A stretch of DNA of 64,000 nt. Origin: Leptospira stimsonii. GTDB taxonomy: Bacteria > Spirochaetota > Leptospiria > Leptospirales > Leptospiraceae. Position 1 is the stretch's first letter, and each line of letters starts with the position of its first letter. Position numbers and translations under genes: made by a program. This document shows positions 22,938 through 38,622 of the stretch, one piece after another. Below the pieces are notes generated by a model. That model saw only the letters and a list, made by a program, of their open reading frames with translations, was not told where the DNA came from and did no database searches. The stretch is taken from contig NZ_QHCT01000003.1 of NCBI RefSeq assembly GCF_003545885.1, forward strand, positions 62,001-126,000. Reading direction: 5' to 3'.

Positions 22938-24097
22938 ATTTTTCCCGCCGGAAGTTCCGGTTGTTTTATCGTTTTATGTTTGAGTTTGATCAACTTTCCC
23001 GCGATCGAAGAAGGAAATTCTTCCTTAAGATCTTCTTCTCGCACCCATTTGAAAAGTATGTCCTCGTTTTTAGAGAAGGTTCTTTCGATCAACGTTCGAT
23101 CGTCTTCGGATCGTTCGCTGAACCTGAGTTGAATTCTATGATTTGTGATGGAGTGTCGAACTCGATTCGAATTTATATTCAATTTCGATTCGTCAAACAA
23201 CGATTCTACGATCGGATCCGTTTCATAGGGATGTTTCCCCTCCATTCGAAACGGAAGCGAATAGATCGTCTTAAAAAATCTTCTTCCTGGATACTTTAGT
23301 AGAAGAAGCCGTTCCTTCGATTTCAAGAATAGAAAATTCAGATCCAGATCGATCCAATTGTCGACCGATTTGGAAACCGGAATCTCTCGTTCCCTTCCTG
23401 CGATTTTTGCCTCGCAGTGTTCGGCCAAGGGACAGGATCCACAAAGAGGAATCGGAACGCAGACCAAGGCTCCCAGCTCCATCATCGCTTCGTTGTGATC
23501 TCCAGGAGATTCCGGAGTTAAAAATTCCTGAGCCAGGTTTCCCAAAAGTTGATTTGTGGAATTGAGTCCAGGATCTTGTTCGATCAAAAAGAGTCTGGAT
23601 AAAACACGTTTTACGTTTCCGTCCAGAACCGCGTGTGGTTTTCCGTAGGCGATCGATAGAACCGCCGACGCGGTATAACTTCCCACCCCCGGTATCGATA
23701 AAGCATCCTCATACTTCTCCGGAAATTCTCCCGCAAATTTTTCAACCAAAAGGCTCGCGCCCTTTTTTAAATTCCGAGCTCGGGAATAGTAACCGAGTCC
23801 TTTCCAATATTTCATCACCTCGTCTTCGGACGCGCTTTGTAAGGCGGAAGGATTTGGAAATCGCGCCAAAAACGTTTCGTAAATCGGGAGCATGGCCGCG
23901 ACACGAGTTTGCTGGAGCATGATCTCGCTGACCCAAATTCGATAGGCGTTTTTGTTGAGTCGAAAGGGTAGATCCCGTTTGTTTTTTTGAAACCAGGAAA
24001 GTAAGGATTTTCTGAGTTTCAAAAGAAGATTTGGGGAAATTGGGTCTTTTTTGAATTCCACTGTCGTAAAGAAGATCGATTTCTTTACATGGAACAA
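22934..24097 (-). CDS. mutY: A/G-specific adenine glycosylase MutY
   Basis: Removes adenine mispaired with 8-oxoguanine. The helix-hairpin-helix core is visible: catalytic E58 in [10 protein letters not shown], the [11 protein letters not shown] hairpin and catalytic D159 ([10 protein letters not shown]). A 4Fe-4S cluster is bound by C213, C219, C222 and C228, and the first gap is five residues where six is usual. A NUDIX-like C-terminal half (from about 250) recognises the oxidised guanine. It is 387 residues. Start at 24097; internal Met choices are far from the core. Confidence 0.93.
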
Positions 24098-24175
24098 TAC
24101 GGCGAACGAAGGTAAATCCTGTTTTCACGGGATTCTTAAATTTCATTCGATTTATTTTAGAGGAAAGACGATCCT

Positions 24176-25159
24176 TTAATCTCTGGTAAGGACGTTTATT
24201 TTCTCCGGTCTGCTTGGATTGGAAATATGGTATTTTCCGTCCATCAACATGATATGTTTTCCTTTCTCCAAAGCTCGATACAGTTTTTCGAAATTCGGAC
24301 CGGGCACCGAAACGGATTCCGAACTTGCTAATTTCTTTTTGATGGAATCGATCGTGTAAATATCGTGGGAACCGACCCCTTTCAATTCTTTCATTCCTAC
24401 ATAAGAACAGTCGAAGTAGTCCCTAACGTCGTTGTAGATGGATTTTGAAACGGTGATCTTTCCCGGCTCTCCGATCGTTTCAATGCGGGAAGCGAGGTTT
24501 ACCGTATGACCCCAGATATCGAACGCGATCTTGGTATGCCCGACGACTCCCGCGATGAGGGTTCCAGAATGGATCGCGATCCGAAGACCCCAAGCATCCT
24601 CTCCGTTCTTCATTCTTTCTTTCTTTCGATTTTCTGTATATTCCATCATCTTGAGGGAAGCGAGAAGAGAATCCAACTTCGCAGTTCTTTTATATCCGCC
24701 TAACCCGCCTACAGCGAGAAACGCGTCCCCGATCGTTTTAACCTTTTCGATCCTATGTTGGGTGCAGATTTTTTCGAACTCATCGAAGTAGATGGAAAGT
24801 TCCTTTAAGAGTTCGTTCGGACTCATATAACGGCTGATATCAGAAAATCCGACAAAGTCCGTAAGAATGACGACCGCATTCTCGTGTTGGATCGGGCGAA
24901 CTTTTCCTTTTAGCTTCAGTTCTTCGATCATATATTCGGGAAGAATATTCTGTAAAAGTACGTCCGCCTTTTTTTTCTCTTCGAGAATTCTGTTGCGATC
25001 GCTGTTTACGATGTGATTCATCATTTCTCGAGTTAGAGCTTCCTTATTTCGATAACGTACGATTCTACTCAACGCGCGAAAATAATCTTCCTCTCTTTGA
25101 ATAATGTCTTCGGGAGTTCCGAGGGCGATATTTTTCGCGAATTCGGCTAACTCGTTCAA
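24176..25159 (-). CDS. Class III adenylate/guanylate cyclase
   Basis: A single C-terminal cyclase catalytic domain in a 327-residue cytoplasmic protein. Metal-binding D101 is in ILTDFVGFSD and D145 in KTIGDAF. The substrate-specifying pair is K141 and D214 (FDIWGHTVN), which points to ATP and cAMP rather than GTP. The transition-state residues N221 and R225 are present. A helical linker with ILPEYMIEELKLKG before the domain is the usual signalling helix. Its start overlaps the stop of the ODP gene by 4 bases, so it is translated together with a likely oxygen-binding protein. Confidence 0.92.
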   Translation of the reverse strand: MNELAEFAKNIALGTPEDIIQREEDYFRALSRIVRYRNKEALTREMMNHIVNSDRNRILEEKKKADVLLQNILPEYMIEELKLKGKVRPIQHENAVVILTDFVGFSDISRYMSPNELLKELSIYFDEFEKICTQHRIEKVKTIGDAFLAVGGLGGYKRTAKLDSLLASLKMMEYTENRKKERMKNGEDAWGLRIAIHSGTLIAGVVGHTKIAFDIWGHTVNLASRIETIGEPGKITVSKSIYNDVRDYFDCSYVGMKELKGVGSHDIYTIDSIKKKLASSESVSVPGPNFEKLYRALEKGKHIMLMDGKYHISNPSRPEKINVLTRD

Positions 25160-25986
25160 CGCAGTTCACCCTTTCTTGCTTTTTGAATCCAATCGTCCTT
25201 GATCAGATCAAGACCGCAAGGTAGATTCCAGAGTTCGTCGATGATCGCTGGAAGTTGTTCTTTTCGAATGATTTGTCCGTGTTGTGGCGCGATTACTTCC
25301 GCGTCAAAACTCAAAATCTTCAAGAGCGCATAACGTAAAGCGAGATTAGAAGGAATATAGGCTTGCATAAATGCCTTCATGTTGTCCAATGCCTTTGCGT
25401 CGTGATACAAGGACCATTCTCTTCCCAACCCACCCAAAATATCGCTCGTAAAAAGAACTCTGGATTTTATATCGAAGGTAATCATCGCTCCTGGAGAATG
25501 TGCGAATGGAGTGCTGATAAACTGAAGTTCTCGCCCGCTCGGCGTCGAGAAATAAGTCAACTCGTCTCCGATTCGAATCACACTTCCCTTTACTCCGTAG
25601 TGTTTGATCAAATATACCGTTCTGGTTTCCGCGATGATCTGAACGGGACTGTCTCCGCTTAAATCCTCAAAGATGGGAACGTTGGCACAAAGATCCGGAT
25701 CCTGGTGTTGTAAGATGATCGTTTCTATGGAATTCGGCGCCACGAGAGAAAATACCTTTCGGGCTACGACTGGGAAGTCAGGAATAGAGCCTGGGTCGAT
25801 CAAAATGGTGCTATCGCCGTTTTTGATCATGTAGGGGTTACAATGGAGGGATTCTTTTTGATCGTAGAATCCGATCCAGTAGATGTCTTCGGCGATTTCG
25901 ACCGCGTAGTTTGTATCGATTTCGAGAGTCAATTCTCTCTGAATATTTTTCTGCGTTTCCGCTTGCGCAACGTCATTCTCGGACAA
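25156..25986 (-). CDS. Metallo-beta-lactamase-fold diiron oxygen-binding protein (ODP/FprA-like)
   Basis: 276 residues in the FprA/flavodiiron-like branch of the metallo-beta-lactamase superfamily, without the flavodoxin domain. Metal ligands visible: H94-x-D96-x-D98 (HQDPDLC), the His in FAHSPGAM, the Asp in FTSDILGG and the final His in PQHG. The HxDxD form, followed by Leu instead of His, matches ODP sensor proteins that bind O2 at a diiron site (family knowledge). It stands as a separate gene coupled to a cyclase and close to a response regulator and a kinase, so an O2 or redox sensor role is the best inference. Confidence 0.85.
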   Translation of the reverse strand: MSENDVAQAETQKNIQRELTLEIDTNYAVEIAEDIYWIGFYDQKESLHCNPYMIKNGDSTILIDPGSIPDFPVVARKVFSLVAPNSIETIILQHQDPDLCANVPIFEDLSGDSPVQIIAETRTVYLIKHYGVKGSVIRIGDELTYFSTPSGRELQFISTPFAHSPGAMITFDIKSRVLFTSDILGGLGREWSLYHDAKALDNMKAFMQAYIPSNLALRYALLKILSFDAEVIAPQHGQIIRKEQLPAIIDELWNLPCGLDLIKDDWIQKARKGELR

Positions 25987-26049
25987 GGGACCGACTCCTT
26001 TCGGTCTTAAAGACCTTAGTTATAAGACAATCGTCGGATTACAAATATT

Positions 26050-26418
26050 CTATTTTTCATATGTAAGCAGAAGCTCCTTTATCCTTTCCACGTTAACCGG
26101 CTTGATAAAGATTTCGTTCGCTCCTGCCCTTCGAGCTTCCTCGATTATCTCAGGTTCTGAAAAGGCGGTCATCGCGGCAATCGGAATATTCAAATCGTGT
26201 TCCCTAATTTTTTTTGTGAGTTCTATGCCGTCTAACAGTGGCATCTTGATATCTGTAATTACGACATCCGGTTGGTACTCAAGGAACACATCCCAACCGA
26301 CTTTTCCGTTTTCAGCGGAACGAACGGATGTCAAAAAACGTTCTAAGAATCGAACCATCATCACTCGGATCAATTCTTCGTCTTCTATATAAAGAATTTT
26401 TAATGCGATTCGTTTCAT
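26050..26418 (-). CDS. Single-domain response regulator (CheY-like receiver)
   Basis: 122 residues, a lone receiver domain. The acidic pocket is E12-D13, the phosphoacceptor is D56 (VITDIKMP), the switch Thr is T84 (MTAFS) and the conserved Lys is K106 (FIKPV). There is no output domain, so it must act by protein contact. Its start overlaps the stop of the histidine kinase by 4 bases, so it is the likely phosphate acceptor of that kinase. It lies 64 bases before the ODP gene. Confidence 0.93.
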   Translation of the reverse strand: MKRIALKILYIEDEELIRVMMVRFLERFLTSVRSAENGKVGWDVFLEYQPDVVITDIKMPLLDGIELTKKIREHDLNIPIAAMTAFSEPEIIEEARRAGANEIFIKPVNVERIKELLLTYEK

Positions 26419-28457
26419 GGCAGTTCTATTACCATCACCGCGCCCTCTTCCGAATTGTACGCGTGTATCTTTCCACCCATATTATTCTCGATGATTGATT
26501 TAGACATATAAAGACCGATGCCAGTTCCCTTACCTTGATCCTTAGTCGTAAAGTACGGCTGAAAAAGTTTTTCCAAGGCCGATACTCCGATTCCTCCGCC
26601 GTTATCTCTGATCGTAACCATTTTCCTATCTCCTTCTTTTCGAATATCGACGTGAATAGACGGATCGGAGGGTTGTGATTCCATAATCGCATCCCTTGAA
26701 TTTGCAATTATATTCAGGATCACCTGCGAGAATTCATTAGGGAAACCGAATACCTCATAATCTTCATTAGGATTAAAGTAAATACTAATATTTTGATTTT
26801 TTAAACTTTCGGACACGAGAGAGAAAGATTTTTGTATCAAAGACTTTAAGGAGAATTTTTCCTTTGTTTTATTCGGACGGAAATAATTCCGAAAATCGTC
26901 GATGGTCCCGGACATCTGTTCCACCAAATTCATAATCTTTTTTGTGGAATCGCTTATATATTCCTCGTCGAGTTCCCCGTCTTCGAAAGCGTACGATAGG
27001 TCTTGAACACAAAGAGCGATCACATTGAGCGGTTGTCTCCACTGATGGGCGATATTCCCTATCATTTCGCCCATATCGGCGAGTCTGGATCGAACGATCA
27101 TCGTCTTTTCCTGTTCTCTTCTTTTCTGAATTTCGGAATCCACTCTTGCCTCAAGACTTCGATTCAACTCCTCCAAGGCCCAAGTTTTTTCCCTCAGATC
27201 GTTCTCGGACTTCTTTCTCGCACTCATGTCACGAATGACTCCTACGAAGTATTGCACTTGATTCTGGAAGAATTCGGAAACCGCGAGTTCGATCGGAAAC
27301 GTAGTTCCGTCCTTTCTCAGGCCGACTACCTCCCGACCGATTCCTATGATCTTTTTCTCACGGGTTTCCCTATATCGTTTTAAATAATCGTCGTGTTCGG
27401 AGTGATACGGTTCGGGCATCAGAAAATTCACATTCTTTCCTACGACTTCCGTAAAAGAATATCCGAACATTTTTTCAGCGGCGGTATTGAACATAAGAAT
27501 CGAACCCTTCGGAGTGATCATGATGATCGCATCCACCACTGTTTCGAAAATAGCTTGAAATCTCTCGTCGCTTTCGCGTAACGCGTTGACAGCTAGGAAT
27601 CTTTGCTCGCTCTCTCGGATGTTTTTTAGACCCAAGGCCAAGTCCTTTACGATTTCTGTATAAATCCCGGCCTCATCCTCTAAAAAATAGTATTTCTCCT
27701 TTGAAAAGATACAAAGCACTGAAATCAATTCGCTTAACAAAAAGATCGGAAAAACTCCCATCGATTGATAGCCGAACCGGAGACAGGCTTCTTTCCATTG
27801 ATCAAAATCGACCTCGTTTTGGATATCTTCAATGATCAGCGGTTGACCGGTCTTTAAAACTTTGATCCCGGGTCCTAAATTCATCGTTTTCGAGTCCGTG
27901 TTCAAGAAAAAAGGATCTTCGCCCGCATAAGAAACTTGGAATATTATATTTTTTCTAGATTCGACGGCACCGAAGCAAACAAAACCGAAATTCTCCTCTG
28001 CTTTGAGAATTCTACAGACTCCGTCGTAGAGTTCTTGAACGGATTTGGATCGTAAAATCCATTGGTTCACCTCGTTTCGAATCAAATAGGATCGATTCAC
28101 GGCGATCGTCTTTTTTCCCCGGGCCTTTTTCGCTTTCGGAATTTCGGGGAGAACGACTCCTTCGATTTCCAACACCTCCTCGCTTTGTATGATCTTTCGA
28201 ATAAAAACGGACCTTCGTTTGATAAAGCCGGAGGGGATCCGAAAGTCCACAGAAACGATGACCTTGTCCTCGAAGGCATTCTTTGCGAATTCGGCAAAGA
28301 TTTCGGAAGCGGATTGAGAGAAGACGGTTGCAGTGTCCTCGATTGATTCTAATTCTAAAAAAGTCAGAAACTGAGGATTCGAAGATAGATATTCCCCGAA
28401 CTTATTCGTGTGAAAGATGGGAGGGTGGCTTTCTCGAGATCCAAAGTGGGAATTCAT
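26415..28457 (-). CDS. PAS/GAF histidine kinase
   Basis: A soluble sensor kinase of 680 residues with no transmembrane segment. Order: an N-terminal PAS-like region (1-100), a GAF-like region (about 130-280), a PAS domain with PAC motif (about 298-415, MFNTAAEKMFGYS and RKDGTTFPIEL), a coiled coil, the phosphoacceptor H471 in IAHQWRQPLN, then the ATPase domain with DNGGGIG and GTGIGLYMSK. The H-box IAHQWRQPL is characteristic of a family often paired with lone receivers. It is the first gene of the four-gene minus-strand set with the receiver, ODP and cyclase. Confidence 0.92.
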   Translation of the reverse strand: MNSHFGSRESHPPIFHTNKFGEYLSSNPQFLTFLELESIEDTATVFSQSASEIFAEFAKNAFEDKVIVSVDFRIPSGFIKRRSVFIRKIIQSEEVLEIEGVVLPEIPKAKKARGKKTIAVNRSYLIRNEVNQWILRSKSVQELYDGVCRILKAEENFGFVCFGAVESRKNIIFQVSYAGEDPFFLNTDSKTMNLGPGIKVLKTGQPLIIEDIQNEVDFDQWKEACLRFGYQSMGVFPIFLLSELISVLCIFSKEKYYFLEDEAGIYTEIVKDLALGLKNIRESEQRFLAVNALRESDERFQAIFETVVDAIIMITPKGSILMFNTAAEKMFGYSFTEVVGKNVNFLMPEPYHSEHDDYLKRYRETREKKIIGIGREVVGLRKDGTTFPIELAVSEFFQNQVQYFVGVIRDMSARKKSENDLREKTWALEELNRSLEARVDSEIQKRREQEKTMIVRSRLADMGEMIGNIAHQWRQPLNVIALCVQDLSYAFEDGELDEEYISDSTKKIMNLVEQMSGTIDDFRNYFRPNKTKEKFSLKSLIQKSFSLVSESLKNQNISIYFNPNEDYEVFGFPNEFSQVILNIIANSRDAIMESQPSDPSIHVDIRKEGDRKMVTIRDNGGGIGVSALEKLFQPYFTTKDQGKGTGIGLYMSKSIIENNMGGKIHAYNSEEGAVMVIELP

Positions 28458-28621
28458 ACGCCAACTACCTCCTCAAGCACTTAAGGGATACAAGATTTAT
28501 CCGAACATCTGGATTTTTGAAATCACTTTTTAGGAAATAAATTTCTATTTATGACTTTCGACTCCCTTTTGCGGAAAAAAACAAACGATACAGAACAAAA
28601 CCCTCCATTTTCAAAAAGAAT

Positions 28622-29203
28622 TCAGTAGACTTCGCAAAAAGTCCGTTCCCACACACCCTTTTTCTAGTGCGATCGCCGCGACAATTTCCGGATTCGGAGA
28701 ACAACATACGCATTGGTACGGAAAATTTACCAAAAATGGGCGAAACGATCGCGTGGATGGACAACAAAAAAACGGAACTGAGAAACGTCCGCGTAAAGAA
28801 AAAAAGAAGGAACGTAAATTATTCCTTCGGACGGCTCACAAAAAACGATGCGAGATACTTACAAAAAACATGTTTTACTCAATCTGAAAACGGGGCCAAC
28901 GGTGTGTTGATTCCGAATTCGACTCCTTGACCATTCGCTCAAGATCCGAATGTCAAAATCGATTTGCTTGCTCCCGAACCAGTGACTTCCTTGATGCCGG
29001 CTCCGCACTAGAGTGGCGGCTGTAGTATGGGTACAGATCCGAAAACTTTCGTAGTCGATAGTTCACGCCGTGTTCACGGAACGAAAAATCTCTATCTAAG
29101 CGTTTTTTCCGTCTTTCCATCGTCTTCTTCTGCGAATCCGAGTTTTACGATTATGGCTCCTTCCGTCTTCTCGCCGGCAAAAAAAATTAGAATCTTGGGA
29201 TAA
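28622..29203 (+). pseudogene. GMC oxidoreductase remnant (C-terminal domain, interrupted)
   Basis: Read in one plus-strand frame, the stretch gives the C-terminal substrate domain of a GMC (glucose-methanol-choline/cholesterol oxidase type) flavoenzyme. Near the end come the catalytic His in PAPH, then SGGCSMGTDP, the VVDSSRRVHGTKNLY block and the ANPSFTIMA block, ending at a TAA at 29201-29203. The frame is broken by a TGA at 28928-28930 and a TAG at 29009-29011, the latter directly after the catalytic His. The N-terminal FAD-binding half with its GxGxxG motif is absent. This is a decayed gene; the left boundary is approximate. Confidence 0.8.
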
Positions 29204-29205
29204 AC

Positions 29206-29797
29206 ATGGTGAATCTGGGAAGGACTTCGAGAGGAAAGATTAAAAAAGAAAAAATACTCTCGGGACTTCAGATATCTTGTTACGATTCACGGAATCATGA
29301 ATACGAGTCTGGATCGTCTTTCTGAACCTTCTCGTACCACGAAGAAGAGGATTCTCTGGCATTTCGGTTCCGAAAAGTATTTTCATATAGCTCCTCGCTA
29401 AACTCTTTCTCGAAGTGGAGGAATCAGTACGAGAAGGTCTTGCAAAAGAGATAAGAACCACTTCCACGTTTGTTCGAAAAATATACTGAATTCTTTCTAG
29501 AGGCTCCGGAGGCGAATGGAGTTTTGACTCTCATCCTGAATGAACCTTCGAATTCCAAGGTTCGAAAAAAAGTCTAAGAGATGGATAAGATTATCCGGAA
29601 ATATTTTCCGAGACAATCGTCGATTTAGGAAAGCCCAATTCTAAATCTTCTCTTTTAAAGCCTCTCTTCTCATCGCGCTGTTCGACGGTTTATATCTTCA
29701 GTGGAATTTTGATCGAAAAGAAGTTCTTTTGCAGGACGCGCTCTCCCTCGCGCAAAACATGTTATTAGAATATTATAAACTAGACGATGTCTTTTAA
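29206..29797 (+). pseudogene. TetR family regulator, multiply frameshifted
   Basis: Pieces of a TetR protein appear in order but in different frames. The start MVNLGRTSRGKIKKEKIL (ATG 29206) is followed by the HTH segment NTSLDRLSEPS...LWHFGSEKYF one frame on (from 29297), then AKLFLEVEESVREGLAKEI in the third frame (from 29397). EFFLEAPEANGVLTLILNEP is back in the first frame (from 29488), and the C-terminal LIALFDGLYLQWNFDRK...LLEYYKLDDVF ends at TAA 29795-29797 in the second frame. At least four frame changes plus internal stops rule out function. It begins three bases after the GMC remnant, as a former regulator/enzyme pair. Confidence 0.85.
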
Positions 29798-30168
29798 AAA
29801 AAGAGCGTAAGGACAAAGAAAAATTCGAAATAAAAGGGACAGGTTCTATTGAAAGGAGCGAAACAGGTTCTTTAAAAAGTTTATAGGGAACAAAAAGAAA
29901 TTCTTTTTAAATTTCAATCTTATGCGTGAGTTCCTACAAATTCAGTTCCGGCAAGGCCATCGCAAACCTTCAATCCCTCTTTTTCATTCCATTCTTTCGT
30001 AAGAGTTCCCACATTTTAGTTTTTAAAAAGTCTCATATTCTCAAAGACTCTGGCTCCCTATGCAAAGATCGAATTGCAATCCCCAACGAATTGTTTCGAC
30101 GACCGACGGTTCGTCGGAACAAATAGCACCTCTGAAAAAAATCGGTTGCAAAATCCGAAATAGAAAAC
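29798..30168. other. Non-coding gap after the TetR remnant
   Basis: No convincing gene. The stretch is A/T-rich with short direct repeats (ACAGGTTCT twice near 29840-29870) and a GTGAGTTCCTACAAATTC segment near 29925 resembling degenerate copies of the intergenic hairpins elsewhere in the window. A dyad CGACGA/TCGTCG lies near 30098-30117. It may be the continuation of the decayed locus and the downstream flank of the minus-strand queG gene. Confidence 0.4.
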
Positions 30169-31125
30169 TCAAAACGTTTCTTTCTTCAGAGCCCATTCTT
30201 TCGCGAGTTCTACGTTTCTCCGGAACATTTTGAAATTCATCCTGGAAATCGCCGAATCCCCAAAGTTTCGTTCAAAGCCATCTTGATCCAAATCTAAAAT
30301 GGATTCGGGATTTTCCTTGAATATCGGCCTTGTCTTCAATTCTTCCCTCTCCGTTTGAATCCCTTTCTTACGTGCCTTCACTTGATTCCAAGGACAAACG
30401 TCCTGACAAATATCACAACCGGCGATCCAACCGAACGTATTCGGAATCTTCTCGGAGCGATCCTCCAAAGTATGATGTGAGATACATTTTCCGGCGTCGA
30501 TTTGGTACGGAGCGAGAGCGTTTGTTGGACAGGCATCGATACAAGCGTTGCAAGTTCCACATCGATCTTTAACTGGGATCTTAGCCACAGAAATAGGAAG
30601 ATCGGTGAGAATGACACTGATAAAAAAATAAGATCCAAATTCGGGATGTATGAGATTCGTATTCTTCGCTTGCCAACCAAGTCCGGCTTCTCTTGCTAAG
30701 ACCTTTTCCGATATCGGAAGAGAATCCACACCTTGACGGAATTGATTCGACGGAAATTTTTTTCTTAGCTCTTGGAGCAAGGGATTCGCCATTCTTCTGA
30801 GAACTTGATGATAGTCCTCTCCGACCGCATAGCGGGAAAACCGAAATGACATCGTCTTGGAAATTGTATCATAATCTAAATCGTTATAAAGAGTACCGAG
30901 CGCTATAACGGACTTTGGTTCGAATCCCAGATTCTTAAAATGGAGACGCAGATCCATATTCTTAGGATACCAATCCATCTTACCATGTTTCCCTTCTTGC
31001 ACCCAAGTAAGGATATTCTTTCGATCCGTTTCCGGGATCACGGCTTCACTGATTCCATAGAAGTCGAATCCGCATTCTTCAATCAAAGGAGACAGTTCGG
31101 AAATTATTTCTTTACTTTCGATCAT
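30169..31125 (-). CDS. queG: Epoxyqueuosine reductase QueG
   Basis: The last step of queuosine synthesis in tRNA, cobalamin dependent. Two ferredoxin-like 4Fe-4S motifs are visible: CGTCNACIDACP and, after the KCISHHT segment, CDICQDVCPWN. The N-terminal part with the EYHQ-like DYHQVLRRMANPLL region is family-typical. At 318 residues it has the usual length of the short form without the HEAT-repeat tail. The start is 20 bases from the divergent hypothetical gene, so both promoters share a very short region. Confidence 0.94.
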   Translation of the reverse strand: MIESKEIISELSPLIEECGFDFYGISEAVIPETDRKNILTWVQEGKHGKMDWYPKNMDLRLHFKNLGFEPKSVIALGTLYNDLDYDTISKTMSFRFSRYAVGEDYHQVLRRMANPLLQELRKKFPSNQFRQGVDSLPISEKVLAREAGLGWQAKNTNLIHPEFGSYFFISVILTDLPISVAKIPVKDRCGTCNACIDACPTNALAPYQIDAGKCISHHTLEDRSEKIPNTFGWIAGCDICQDVCPWNQVKARKKGIQTEREELKTRPIFKENPESILDLDQDGFERNFGDSAISRMNFKMFRRNVELAKEWALKKETF

Positions 31126-31145
31126 AAATTTGATATAGAAGAAGT

Positions 31146-31541
31146 ATGCAAAAAGAATTATCCGAAAGAATCAAATTTCCTAAGACCGATCTTTCTTTAC
31201 TTCCTAAAAATTCCGAAGCGCTTCCCTATTCCGATGTCATCGGTGCGATTCGTCTTGTAACACTTCCCGAAGAAAAACTCGCAAAACAAATCGTATTCGC
31301 TTCCGTAGTTGGAGCTCTTCGCGGATTTCAAGAAAGAGATCTGAAACCGTTTCACGCCAATCATAAATATATCTTTGGAGAATTGAGTTCGGAGATTTTA
31401 AATACGATGAAAGACATCGGTAGCATCGATCAAATTTCAAACGAAGAAAGAATCAAAATTCTAAAAGAAGCCTTCGAGTTCGGAATCCGAAAAGTCTACC
31501 ACTTGGAATGGAAACTTTACACATCGAGAGAAATCTTTTGA
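31146..31541 (+). CDS. Conserved hypothetical protein
   Basis: 131 residues, soluble and mainly helical by composition (LPEEKLAKQIVFASVVGALRGFQERD, EERIKILKEAFEFGIRKVYHLEW). No domain recognised. It is divergent from queG with only 20 bases between starts and converges with the DUF350 gene with 6 bases between stops. Coherent codon use and clean boundaries support a real gene. Confidence 0.7.
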   Translation: MQKELSERIKFPKTDLSLLPKNSEALPYSDVIGAIRLVTLPEEKLAKQIVFASVVGALRGFQERDLKPFHANHKYIFGELSSEILNTMKDIGSIDQISNEERIKILKEAFEFGIRKVYHLEWKLYTSREIF

Positions 31542-31547
31542 TTCTTC

Positions 31548-32465
<918 letters not shown>

Positions 32466-32474
32466 GACACCAGA

Positions 32475-37167
<4,693 letters not shown>

Positions 37168-37311
37168 GTTTACCATAGACATAAGAATGCGAGCATCAGC
37201 CGAAAACTTTGCAACTCTTCCGAGATCTTCCTGATTGGAAGGATTGAATTCTAAAATGAGCTGAAATTTTCCTTGAAACATTATGTCTCATCAAATTACG
37301 ATTGACTATTG

Positions 37312-38108
<797 letters not shown>

Positions 38109-38269
38109 CATATATCATCTTCTTAGGATTGCAACTTATTACGTCTATTGCTGTAGAAAAAAATGGAATGGGTACTTCACTCCGCGAAGAATTCCTTCCG
38201 AGTGAAAATGAATGACTTTGCAACAAGTCCGAAAAATGAAAAAGAGATAGGGAACGAAAGGAAGATCGT

Positions 38270-38566
38270 ATGTCAAAATTCAATGTAGAAGGAAAATCGG
38301 GAAAGGTAGTCATCGATACAACTGTAATCGACGGTTACGATAAAATTTTTGACGAGGTTTCCAGAAAGGCTTCCGGTGGAATCATTTCCGATGTGGAATT
38401 CCACGTAGAAAGTGTAAAAAAAATCACTTCCAGCGGAATCGCAAAACTACTCACTCTCAAAAATCTTATGGATAACTTCGGTGTAAAGATGAAGATCAAA
38501 AACTTAAGCCCGGACCTTTTGGAAGTTTTAAGAAAATTCAAAGTGGACGGTAAATTAGGTCTTTAA
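38270..38566 (+). CDS. STAS-domain protein (anti-sigma-factor-antagonist-like)
   Basis: 98 residues of a single STAS-like fold. The conserved loop normally DSSGL is ITSSGIAKLL, keeping a Ser that could be phosphorylated. A long helix (LKNLMDNFGVKMKIKNL) follows and the end is FKVDGKLGL, typical of SpoIIAA-like proteins. It could partner with a GHKL serine kinase such as the one at 18.2 kb, which is a guess. AACGAAAGGAAGATCGT precedes the ATG, with GGAAG as the ribosome site. Confidence 0.8.
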   Translation: MSKFNVEGKSGKVVIDTTVIDGYDKIFDEVSRKASGGIISDVEFHVESVKKITSSGIAKLLTLKNLMDNFGVKMKIKNLSPDLLEVLRKFKVDGKLGL

Positions 38567-38622
38567 CCGTTTGAAAAACGATTGCCGCTCTTCGTTCGTC
38601 CGCAGTCTTTGTGATTATCCCA

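Noticed and set aside
28549..28767. Minus-strand frame upstream of the kinase gene
   Set aside because: It is antisense to the GMC remnant and shows no domain.
30905..30920. GGTTCGAATCCCAG resembling a tRNA T-loop
   Set aside because: It lies inside queG in a clean coding frame and has no matching acceptor or anticodon stems nearby.
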